The notes beneath the pieces were generated by a model. That model did no database searches, had not been told where the DNA came from, and worked only from the letters and a program-made list of their open reading frames with translations. From Methylobacterium sp. (GTDB lineage Bacteria > Pseudomonadota > Alphaproteobacteria > Rhizobiales > Beijerinckiaceae), in the NCBI RefSeq assembly GCF_019745455.1, contig NZ_JAIETD010000026.1, positions 1-41,784 on the forward strand: DNA of 41,784 bases. Reading direction: 5' to 3'. Shown here piece by piece: positions 32,821 through 39,895 of the stretch. Both the position numbers and the translations under genes were made by a program. The number at the start of each line of letters is the position of its first letter. Positions within the stretch are counted from its first letter, which is position 1.

Positions 32821-33711
32821 GCAGCGGAGCGGCTTAGTTTCCGGAACTCGAATCTGGGCCGACCGCAAGATAGGCCATTCAGCTTGACGGGCAAGCTCGA
32901 CGGCACCGGGCTTTTTGCATCGATTGGGTATTTGCTCCTTTGGCGCAGGGATATGTTCGGCCCCCGCCGCGCCAACGCGCGTTCTGAGGGCGTGGCGGCC
33001 GAGCACCGAACCCCCACAGTTCGCGCCGCGCCTTCGGACCACCGTAAGAAGGCGTCTGGGCGTTCCACTGTATCGCCGAACCCAAAAGCGGTCTGGCAGA
33101 CCGGACGGCACTCCGATCGAGAAGCCATTGCGAGCCGAAGGAAATCGTCGATGATCATCTGGTCTGGTTGAGGCATGCCGTCCGCCTTGATAGCGGGTGC
33201 CGCGCTGGTGGGCCGCGCCCTCCTCGCTCCTGCCCTGGCGCGAGCAGGCATTCGGACCCGGCTGCGGCGGGTGCTCCTGCGAGCCGTAGGCGAAGAGAGC
33301 CCGCGGGCTCCGTCCATCGTCGCCGATCAGCGTCAGGGTATGGCGATCGAGGCTGTAGCGACCGCCCTGTGACGCGCCGCGCCGGCTCACCGCAGTACCG
33401 GCTTCCGAGGTCGCACCGGAATTCAGCGCACCCGCCGATCCTCCGCGCGGATACCCGGTGGAGCGGTTGAACACGTCGGACGTGCGGTGGAGGCAGTATC
33501 GGCCCGAGTTGCGGCCATTGTAGTAGTCACCGCCATTGTCGCCATCGAGGCCGATGAATTCCTGTTTGCCGCGTTCGCCCGTGGCAGCCTCCCGCTCCTC
33601 CGAAAAGGCCGGAGCGGCGCTGACGAGCAGACCGACGACGGCGCGTATCGTGATCGTGCGCCTGTGACATCTCCCTGATCGGGAGGCGTCGGCCGCCTTC
33701 GCCAGGGGCAT
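32698..33711 (-). CDS. Chimeric open frame: exported-protein-like part running into the SWIM gene start
   Basis: An open frame of 337 codons that ends at the TGA inside the SWIM gene, so its last 40 codons are really the SWIM N-terminus. Its first 135 codons look coding: a possible signal peptide (AVVGLLVSAAPAFS), then RGKQEFIGLDGDNGGDYYNG and GGRYSLDRHTLTLIGDDGRS. Codons about 140-295 (33275-32825) look random, rich in Arg and Pro. The N-terminus also looks damaged: ATG 33673-33671 with a good AGGGAG site is one base out of frame with the signal peptide. I read this as a small exported-protein gene that has lost its own stop and perhaps its start. Bases 32821-33270 hold no gene I recognise. 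Confidence 0.3.
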   Translation of the reverse strand: MPLAKAADASRSGRCHRRTITIRAVVGLLVSAAPAFSEEREAATGERGKQEFIGLDGDNGGDYYNGRNSGRYCLHRTSDVFNRSTGYPRGGSAGALNSGATSEAGTAVSRRGASQGGRYSLDRHTLTLIGDDGRSPRALFAYGSQEHPPQPGPNACSRQGRSEEGAAHQRGTRYQGGRHASTRPDDHRRFPSARNGFSIGVPSGLPDRFWVRRYSGTPRRLLTVVRRRGANCGGSVLGRHALRTRVGAAGAEHIPAPKEQIPNRCKKPGAVELARQAEWPILRSAQIRVPETKPLRCMNLTIAQILDLAPDAGSRKSGLDQAKSGKWSAVGRDGSVI

Positions 33712-33829
33712 GGATAAGCCAGACCTGGTTTTGCGCGCGACCCCGTCTGCACCGTCAATTCTTCTGCACCGTCGGTGGTGAGGCGGAGGGCGCGAAGTGC
33801 CATTCGGTCTCGCCGCAAAGAAGGATCGC

Positions 33830-33878
33830 TTGACATATATTCAATCTGCATATTAGTTAGATGCAAGTTAGATATATG
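33830..33878 (+). promoter_or_regulatory. Promoter and 45-bp dyad operator of the Nudix-like regulator operon
   Basis: TTGACA (33830-33835) fits a -35 element, with TATTAG at 33851-33856 as a -10 at a short 15-base spacing. A long imperfect dyad centred on 33856 covers them: outer arms CATATAT (33834-33840) and ATATATG (33872-33878), inner arms TGCAT (33847-33851) and ATGCA (33861-33865). Sixteen to seventeen of 22 positions are symmetric. GTTAGAT is also repeated directly at 33856-33862 and 33867-33873, 11 bases apart. It ends 8 bases before the GTG start. It is AT-rich in GC-rich surroundings. Autorepression by the encoded regulator is the simplest reading. Confidence 0.55.
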
Positions 33879-33886
33879 GTGGCGCC

Positions 33887-34633
33887 GTGAGCGAGGACGC
33901 CTTTCTCGAAGCCTACGATCCCGCTGCCTTCGAGCGGCCCGCGCTGACAGTCGACCTCGTTCTGCTAGGGCTTCTCGAGGGGCGCCCGGCCGTTCTCCTG
34001 ATGAAACGCAGCTGGCATCCGCATGCGGGGCGCTGGGCGTTTCCCGGCAGCTTCGTCGGCCTCGACGAGACCCTCGACGCAGCGGCCGGCCGGGTTCTTC
34101 AAGAGAAGGCCGGCATCGCCGAGGGATCCGGCACGCGCCTCGAACAGCTCTACACCTTCGGTGCCGTCGACCGAGACCCGCGCATGCGCATCGTCACGGT
34201 CGCCTATCTCACGCTCATGCCGGAGGCAGCTTTCACTCAGTCGCTGGCGGGCGGGGCGGGGCTGTCGGCGGCGGTCATCGAGGTGCCCTGGACCGGCGAG
34301 GCGGGCGGCCCCGTCGCGGCGTACTTGGCCGGCGATTGGGACGAGCGCGCGCCCCTGTCGTTCGCCTTCGATCACGCCGACATCCTCGCCCTTGCGATCC
34401 TGCGGCTGCGGGGAAAGCTCGACTATTCCGATGTCGGCTTCGCGCTGCTGCCCGAGCAATTCACCCTGCGCCAGCTGCAGGACGTGCACGAGGCGATCCT
34501 CGGCACGCCGCTCAACAAGCCGGCCTTCCGCCGCCGGATGCTGGACCGGGGCTGGCTCGTGCCGACCGGCGCACGCGAAGCCGGCACGTCGTTCCGTCCG
34601 GCCGAACTCTACCGTTTCCAGAAGCCGCTCTGA
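33887..34633 (+). CDS. NrtR-like transcriptional regulator (degenerate Nudix domain plus winged helix)
   Basis: A 248-residue protein from GTG 33887. Residues about 20-150 form a Nudix fold (VDLVLLGLLEGRPAVLLMKR, then WAFPGSFVGLDETLDAAAGR). The catalytic box should read REUxEExGU but is RVLQEKAGI, so two of the metal-binding glutamates are lost and hydrolase activity is unlikely. The C-terminal part (FALLPEQFTLRQLQDVHEAI, LNKPAFRRRMLDRGWLVPTG) is the winged helix of the NrtR family. NrtR proteins sense ADP-ribose-type ligands and control NAD metabolism genes. It is followed on the same strand by an SPFH gene (31 bases) and an NAD-kinase-like gene, which supports an NAD link. Confidence 0.85.
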   Translation: MSEDAFLEAYDPAAFERPALTVDLVLLGLLEGRPAVLLMKRSWHPHAGRWAFPGSFVGLDETLDAAAGRVLQEKAGIAEGSGTRLEQLYTFGAVDRDPRMRIVTVAYLTLMPEAAFTQSLAGGAGLSAAVIEVPWTGEAGGPVAAYLAGDWDERAPLSFAFDHADILALAILRLRGKLDYSDVGFALLPEQFTLRQLQDVHEAILGTPLNKPAFRRRMLDRGWLVPTGAREAGTSFRPAELYRFQKPL

Positions 34634-34664
34634 TCCCGGTCTCCACCCCCTAGAAGAGGGTTCC

Positions 34665-35651
34665 ATGGCTACGATCCGCAACCTCGGCCCGATCGCTCAG
34701 CTCCGGAGCGAAGCGAGCAGCCACCTCATCCGCTACCGCAACGGCCGCGTCCGGCAGAGTGGCCGAGGGCTGGTCTTCTGGTTCCGGCCGGAGACCGCGA
34801 GCATCAGCGAGGTGCCCATGGACGACCGCGAGATGACGCTGTTCGTGCGCGGCCGCAGCCGGGACTTCCAGACGGTCGTCGTGCAGGGGACGATCGGATG
34901 GCGTGTCGTCGATCCGCAAGTGCTGGCGACCCGCATCGACTTCTCGATCGATTTGCGAACCGGCAAGTCGCAGGGCGAGCCGATCGAGCGCATAGAGGCA
35001 CGCCTCAGCGGCATCGCCGGCCAGGCGGTGCTGCAGCAGATCGGCGCGAACCCGGTCGGCGCGCTGCTGGATGCCGGCCCCGAACCGTTGCGCGTCGCGC
35101 TCGAAACCGTCCTCGGGGCAGCCCCGGCCTTGGCCGAGATCGGCGTCGCCGTGGTCTCGGTTCGGCTCACCAACATCTCGCCGACCAGCGAGCTCGAACG
35201 CGCTTTGCAGACGCCGACCTTCGAGGCCCTCCAGCAGAAGGCCGACGCGGCGACCTTCTCCCGCCGCGCGCTCGCGGTCGAGAAGGAGCGGGCCATCGCC
35301 GAGAACGAGCTGGAGACGAGGACGGAGCTCGCCCGGCGCGAGACGCTGCTCATCGCGCGGGAAGCGGAGAATGCCCGCGACCGCGCCGCCGGCCTCGCCG
35401 AAGCGCAGGGATTGGAGGCCAGCGCCGAGGCGGAGCGCATCCGCCTCGTCGAGGGAGCCAGGGCCGAAGCCGAGCTGCAGCGGGTCGCGATCTACCGCGA
35501 GCTTTCGCCGGCCGTCCTCCTCGGGCTGGCCGCCCGCGAGCTCGCCGGAAAACTGGAGACGATCGAGCACGTCAACGTCACGCCCGACCTGCTCGCGGCC
35601 GCACTCGGCGAGTTCCGCAGGTCGGCCCTGCCGGCGGCGGCCTCGCGCTGA
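34665..35651 (+). CDS. SPFH/Band 7 domain protein without N-terminal membrane anchor
   Basis: A 328-residue protein with an SPFH (stomatin/prohibitin/flotillin/HflK) domain at about 20-190: EVPMDDREMTLFVRGRSRDF, QTVVVQGTIGWRVVDPQVLA and LAEIGVAVVSVRLTNISPTS. A long Ala/Glu/Arg-rich coiled coil follows at about 195-275, then a helical C-terminal part. Most SPFH proteins begin with a membrane hairpin or helix, and none is seen here. ATG 34665 has the ribosome site AGAAGAGGG directly upstream. It sits between the NrtR-like regulator and the NAD-kinase-like gene, 9 bases before the latter. A ring-shaped scaffold attached to membranes through partners is a reasonable guess. Confidence 0.85.
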   Translation: MATIRNLGPIAQLRSEASSHLIRYRNGRVRQSGRGLVFWFRPETASISEVPMDDREMTLFVRGRSRDFQTVVVQGTIGWRVVDPQVLATRIDFSIDLRTGKSQGEPIERIEARLSGIAGQAVLQQIGANPVGALLDAGPEPLRVALETVLGAAPALAEIGVAVVSVRLTNISPTSELERALQTPTFEALQQKADAATFSRRALAVEKERAIAENELETRTELARRETLLIAREAENARDRAAGLAEAQGLEASAEAERIRLVEGARAEAELQRVAIYRELSPAVLLGLAARELAGKLETIEHVNVTPDLLAAALGEFRRSALPAAASR

Positions 35652-35660
35652 GGGCTCGTC

Positions 35661-36554
35661 ATGCCGGTCGTCACACCGCGCGCCGTCTTCGTGATCCGGG
35701 ACACCGACTACGAGGCGCTCCTCGCCCGGCATGCCACCCGCGGCCAGGCCCGGTTCTTCCTGGAGAGCCGCGGTCAGAGTCTCGCCGAGATCGAAGCGCG
35801 ACACACGCGCTTCCAGGCGGTGCTCGGGGAGGCGCGGGCTTGCGTGCCCGCGGAGTGGCGGCAGGCTCTGGCGCGGCGGGCCGATCTCGACCGCTTCCTG
35901 TTCGCGCCGGAAGACGTCATCGTCGCGGTCGGCCAGGACGGGCTGGTCGCCAATGTCGCGAAGTACCTCCGCGATCAGCCGGTGATCGGCGTCAATCCCG
36001 CGCCCGACCTCTACGACGGCGTGCTGGCGCGTGTCGCTGTGGAGCGCCTCGGTCGCCTGCTCCCCGCCAGCGCCGCCGGGGCCGTCGACATCGAGCGGCG
36101 GACCATGGTGCAGGCGGTGCTCGACGACGGCCAGACGCTGCTGGCGCTGAACGAGATCTTCGTCGGCCATCGCAGCCACCAATCGGCGCGCTACAGGATC
36201 GAGGCCGGCGGCGTTGCCGAAGATCAGTCGTCGAGCGGCCTCATCGTCGCCTCGGGAACCGGCCTGACAGGCTGGGCCCGCTCGATCGGAGAGGCGACAC
36301 ATCTTACAATTCCGATCGGTGCCGAGGAGGCGGCGGTCGGCTACTGGGTGCGCGAGCCATTCCCGAGCCTAGCCACCGGCACGGTGTTGCGTGCCGGAAA
36401 GGTTTCGAGCGCGGCGGTCGCCGTCACATCGCGGATGAACGAGGGCGGCGTACTCTTCGCCGACGGGATGGAGCAGGACTTCATCGCCCTCGAATGGGGC
36501 CGCCGGGTCGAACTCGCACCCGCCACCCGTACCCTGAGCCTCGTGGTCGCGTAG
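35661..36554 (+). CDS. Divergent NAD(+) kinase-like protein
   Basis: A 297-residue protein with an NAD kinase/diacylglycerol-kinase-like fold. The NAD kinase motif GGDG appears as GQDG in VIVAVGQDGLVANVAKYL (about 92-110). The second motif is seen as LNEIFVGHR, and the third as SSSGLIVASGTGLTGWARSI where NAD kinases have DGLIVATPTGSTAY. The N-terminal 90 residues are helical and unlike ordinary NAD kinases. The changed second Gly and the altered TGSTAY motif mean activity or substrate may differ. ATG 35661 is 9 bases after the SPFH stop, so the pair is co-transcribed. The nearby NrtR-like regulator supports a role in NAD(P) balance. Confidence 0.78.
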   Translation: MPVVTPRAVFVIRDTDYEALLARHATRGQARFFLESRGQSLAEIEARHTRFQAVLGEARACVPAEWRQALARRADLDRFLFAPEDVIVAVGQDGLVANVAKYLRDQPVIGVNPAPDLYDGVLARVAVERLGRLLPASAAGAVDIERRTMVQAVLDDGQTLLALNEIFVGHRSHQSARYRIEAGGVAEDQSSSGLIVASGTGLTGWARSIGEATHLTIPIGAEEAAVGYWVREPFPSLATGTVLRAGKVSSAAVAVTSRMNEGGVLFADGMEQDFIALEWGRRVELAPATRTLSLVVA

Positions 36555-36559
36555 TACCG

Positions 36560-36739
36560 TCATGCTCGCATTGAGGACACCAGCCCCTCGATCGCCTTTG
36601 GAACCCGCTCGGCTTGATCGAACGGTTGATCATCCGAGTCGAGACCGGCAATGCGCAGCATTTGATCAACCCGGTGCGCTTCGGCCTTCGCGATCAGGAT
36701 GCTTGAAATGGCAGAAGTGTCCTCGTCTGCCTCGCCCAT
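36560..36739 (-). CDS. Small hypothetical protein
   Basis: A 59-residue frame from ATG 36739 (MGEADEDTSAISSILIAKAE at the start), chosen because a GGAGG site lies seven bases upstream. The same frame is open to GTG 36856, which overlaps the stop of the next minus-strand gene as GTGA; that longer 98-residue version has an N-terminal part that looks non-coding. The protein is acidic and probably helical, without a known domain. It ends 5 bases after the convergent NAD-kinase-like gene. Confidence 0.45.
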   Translation of the reverse strand: MGEADEDTSAISSILIAKAEAHRVDQMLRIAGLDSDDQPFDQAERVPKAIEGLVSSMRA

Positions 36740-36852
36740 ACCCCGCCTCCGCGTGATCTGGACATCAACCCTGACGCACTTCGATCTGTTCAGGACCAAC
36801 AGTGAGGTAGGCGAGCCTCGCGCCCGCTCCGATGACGAAGTACTGACGCTCG

Positions 36853-37083
36853 TCACGCATCTCTGTTTGCCGGTTCAAACTGTTCGATAAAGCGTAGGCC
36901 CTCCCAGAGGTCGATGGCGTGGCTGTCAACCATGCTCTTGGCAATCACCAGCGCAGACTCGTCTCCGTGGGCTGAAAAGGTGACTTCATGCAGAATGCGG
37001 CCATCTTTATAGAGAGCAACAGCTCGATAGCAGCGCGGTCCGTCCTCAGAATTTACGCCCTGGATTAAGATTTCCGCAGTCAT
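36853..37083 (-). CDS. Hypothetical protein, 76 residues
   Basis: A 76-residue soluble protein (MTAEILIQGVNSEDGPRCYR at the start). The alternating pattern in YRAVALYKDGRILHEVTFSA suggests a small beta-sheet followed by helices (ALVIAKSMVDSHAIDLWEGL). Codon use and amino-acid balance look like a real gene. No known domain is recognised. It may be co-transcribed with the small gene downstream at 36560. Confidence 0.6.
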   Translation of the reverse strand: MTAEILIQGVNSEDGPRCYRAVALYKDGRILHEVTFSAHGDESALVIAKSMVDSHAIDLWEGLRFIEQFEPANRDA

Positions 37084-37240
37084 AGGCCCTGAGCTCGAGC
37101 GGTCGTGAGCACGCTAGGGGCTAAGCTGAACTCTTGAATTAACTTATGCGTGGCCGCCTGCTGATAGGAGGCGCGATAAAGCAGGTGCTGGAGCCGTCCG
37201 TATCAGACACCATGCGTCCCGCACCACGCGACCCGTCGCT

Positions 37241-37481
37241 TTGTCTATCGCCAGCGTACTCAGGGTCGAGCGGCTCGATGGCGTCAATACCGTGGCGGTG
37301 CGGGTTACCGCGCGGGACGGTCGTGCTCTTGCCTCGTCAACCGACTTCGATCTTACAGCCTCGACTTGCTGAGGTCATTGCCGCAACAACTCGCCTGGAT
37401 CGTAACGAGCGCGAGGTCTCGATCTTCTTTGAAACTTACAAGCAGCGACGTGCGCAGATCGCGTCATGGCGCAGAGCGTGA
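37241..37481 (+). pseudogene. Frameshifted remnant of a small gene
   Basis: Two adjacent frames each carry a coding-looking half. The first, from TTG 37241 to a TGA at 37370-37372, reads SIASVLRVERLDGVNTVAVR and then VTARDGRALASSTDFDL. The second, one base further on, reads RLAEVIAATTRLDRNEREVS and IFFETYKQRRAQIASWRRA, ending at 37481. A single-base shift near 37360 would join them into one protein. The end overlaps the start of the next small ORF (37466). I do not recognise the parent family. Bases 37084-37240 upstream show nothing clear. Confidence 0.35.
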
Positions 37482-37684
37482 TTCGCCAGATTGCTGATCG
37501 ACCTGACGGGCGCTTCGACCCAGTCGTGGTCCTGGGCTCAAAATCGGTCTATGCCCGGCGAGGGTTCATGACTCTTCAGGAAGCTGAGAACGAGTTGGAG
37601 CTATTGAAAATTATCATGGCTGCCTGTGGGACTTTTGTCGTTCATGATGAGGTCTCATGCCTTCCAAGATTCAGCCCTGGATAA
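37466..37684 (+). CDS. Hypothetical protein, 72 residues
   Basis: A 72-residue soluble protein beginning MAQSVIRQIADRPDGRFDPV, with VVLGSKSVYARRGFMTLQEA and then a helical ENELELLKIIMAACGTFVVH. The strand-strand-helix pattern looks like a real small domain. The start is ATG 37466 or GTG 37478. It overlaps the end of the frameshifted remnant by 16 bases. No named family is recognised. From 37685 to 37816 there is no gene; the last 40 bases are AT-rich and lie just after the stop of the hybrid kinase on the other strand. Confidence 0.5.
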   Translation: MAQSVIRQIADRPDGRFDPVVVLGSKSVYARRGFMTLQEAENELELLKIIMAACGTFVVHDEVSCLPRFSPG

Positions 37685-37816
37685 GGACCGAAGTAGGTCA
37701 GGACTGCTTTCCCCAGCATGATCACCTCGAGAATCGCGTCGGCAGTGCGACTGCCACATTGTCATCACTACTCAATGAATTCAGTATCTGAGCTTTTTAC
37801 AACAAAAAACAAAAAT

Positions 37817-39895
37817 CTAAATTGCAGTTTTCGAAAACAGCTTCTCTCGCAACTTGGTGACAAGTTCTGCTGCACGATAGGGTTTTTGTAGAAGGTCAAA
37901 ATCGCTCGCGTCCTGCTCCTCGCGTAAGTACCCTGAAGTGAGAACCACGTGAATATGTGGCCATCTCTCCCTCACGAGGCGACCTAACTCTAAACCCGTG
38001 AGAGAACCAGGCATGTTCACATCGGTGAACACGAGACTGATACCCGGCTCCTGCTCCAAGATTCCTAAGGCCTCATCTCCGTTACAGGCTTCCTGGACTG
38101 TAAATTCTAAGGCTTCAAAGGCCGCAATTGCAGTTCGGCGAACATCGGCGTCGTCTTCGACAATGAGAATGCTCTGGCCGCCACCCTGAAGTGCCGTAGA
38201 ACGATCGGTGACGAGTGGTGTTACTCGGCTACGTTTTTCCTGGTCAGTGGCCGGCAATGACAGTGTGATGCTCGTCCCACGTCCAATCACACTCTCGGCC
38301 GCAATCGTGCCTCCGCTCTGCTGAACGAAGCCATGCACCATACTGAGGCCGAGCCCCGTGCCCTTCCCTGCCTCCTTGGTCGTGAAAAACGGCTCGAAGA
38401 CTCGATCTAGGACTGAAGGCGGCATACCGGTGCCGGTGTCGGAAACAGTGATCGCGACGAATCTGCCCGCGGAATTCTCACCGACGAAATCGTCATCGCC
38501 TGTGGCGTCGTCGCGGAGCCGAACCGATATAGCGAGGCTGCCGCCTTCCGGCATGGCATCGCGGGCATTAACGGCGAGATTGATCAGGGCGGCCTCAAGC
38601 TGAGCATGATCGACGCAGATTGTCGGAAGTGCCTCATCCATCGCGAGGTTCAGGCTGACGCGCTCGCCCAAAGTGCGGTGCAAGAGCTTGACCAGCCCCG
38701 GCATGAAGGCGGCGAGATCCAAAGCCGACGGCTGCAGGGGTGACCGCCGCGAGAACGTCAGTAGTCGACTGGTGAGTTCGACACAGCGCTGAGCGCCCTC
38801 GATCGCGTTCTGGACGCGTTGATGCGCCTTCTCGTCTGCCCGGATCGAGCCTTGCAGCAGATCGAGGTTACCGATGACGATACTCAGCATGTTGTTGAAG
38901 TCGTGCGCGATGCCGCCAGTCAAGCGTCCGACAGCCTCCAGCTTCGAGGCGTGGAATAGGCTGAGCTCCAGATCCTTCCGTTCGGTTACATCAAACCACA
39001 TTCCGAACAGTTCCGAGGGCCCCTCGTCGTCGCTACGGTTCACGACGATCTGGTCGAGGATGTGTCGTTCGGTCCCGTCGGCATGACGCCAGCGATATTC
39101 CAGCGCCACCGTGCCGGTCTCGGCGACGGATCGGAGTGCGTCGAGGACTTGGTCCCGGTCCTCTGCATTCAGGTGCGCCTGCCAGAATCCCGGCTCGCGG
39201 AATGCTTCGCTGGGAAAGCCGGTGATGCGCTTGATGCTGTCGCTCGTAAAGTGCAGGCTTCGGTCGGATTCCCCGAGTACGGTTGTGTAAAGCGCAATGG
39301 GGAGGCTGCGGAGCACTGCGGCCTGATGTTGTTCGCCCCGGCGCAGCGCCCGTTCGGCCTCGAGCTTCTCGCCGCGCACCCGAAGGTTGTCGAGAAGCAG
39401 TTGCTTTTCGGCGGCGGCCTTCTGCCGGATCTCTTCGGTCTTACGATACAGGTCGACGAAGACGCCGACCTTCGACTTCAGGATCAGGGGTTGGATCGGC
39501 TTGAAGACGTAATCCACGGCGCCCGCCGAGTAGCCGCGAAAGATGTGGATGTCGTCCTTGTTATGGGCGGTCAGGAACAGGATCGGAACTCCGGAGGTTC
39601 TCGGGCGGCTCCGGATCAGCGCAGCGACCTCGTAGCCGTCCATGCGGGGCATCTGCACGTCGAGGAGGATCAACGCGAAGTCCTCACGCAAAGTCCGCCT
39701 CAGCGCCTCTTCCGGCGTATCCACCAGGACGAGGTCGAGTCCGGTCTCGTTGAGCACCTCCGAGGCGGCGAGCAAGTTACGCCGATCGTCGTCGACGATC
39801 AGGATCTTGGCGGGGATAAGGTTCGGGGTTCCGTCGTCCGCCATCGCGTCCGAAATTTCCGGCTCCGATGACGGATGCATTGAAAACCCTGTCAT
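37817..39895 (-). CDS. Hybrid histidine kinase, REC-PAS-HisKA-HATPase-REC
   Basis: A 692-residue cytoplasmic kinase. An N-terminal receiver (about 29-150) has VDDD and Asp79 ([16 protein letters not shown]). A coiled linker and a PAS domain (about 200-310, ending [13 protein letters not shown]) follow. HisKA has His331 in [14 protein letters not shown]. The ATPase domain shows [33 protein letters not shown] and [15 protein letters not shown]-terminal receiver begins [15 protein letters not shown] with Asp in [10 protein letters not shown]. The GGIAHDFNN type of HisKA is common in soluble alphaproteobacterial hybrid kinases. ATG 39895 overlaps the stop of the upstream hybrid kinase as ATGA, so both are made together and may form one relay. 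Confidence 0.93.
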   Translation of the reverse strand: MTGFSMHPSSEPEISDAMADDGTPNLIPAKILIVDDDRRNLLAASEVLNETGLDLVLVDTPEEALRRTLREDFALILLDVQMPRMDGYEVAALIRSRPRTSGVPILFLTAHNKDDIHIFRGYSAGAVDYVFKPIQPLILKSKVGVFVDLYRKTEEIRQKAAAEKQLLLDNLRVRGEKLEAERALRRGEQHQAAVLRSLPIALYTTVLGESDRSLHFTSDSIKRITGFPSEAFREPGFWQAHLNAEDRDQVLDALRSVAETGTVALEYRWRHADGTERHILDQIVVNRSDDEGPSELFGMWFDVTERKDLELSLFHASKLEAVGRLTGGIAHDFNNMLSIVIGNLDLLQGSIRADEKAHQRVQNAIEGAQRCVELTSRLLTFSRRSPLQPSALDLAAFMPGLVKLLHRTLGERVSLNLAMDEALPTICVDHAQLEAALINLAVNARDAMPEGGSLAISVRLRDDATGDDDFVGENSAGRFVAITVSDTGTGMPPSVLDRVFEPFFTTKEAGKGTGLGLSMVHGFVQQSGGTIAAESVIGRGTSITLSLPATDQEKRSRVTPLVTDRSTALQGGGQSILIVEDDADVRRTAIAAFEALEFTVQEACNGDEALGILEQEPGISLVFTDVNMPGSLTGLELGRLVRERWPHIHVVLTSGYLREEQDASDFDLLQKPYRAAELVTKLREKLFSKTAI

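Noticed and set aside
32821..33170. Insertion-sequence remnant upstream of the SWIM gene
   Set aside because: Translated segments in all frames did not give a recognisable transposase motif, and no terminal inverted repeats were seen.
34650..36302. 550-codon frame antisense to the SPFH and NAD-kinase-like genes
   Set aside because: Low-complexity composition and no motif, against well-supported sense genes.
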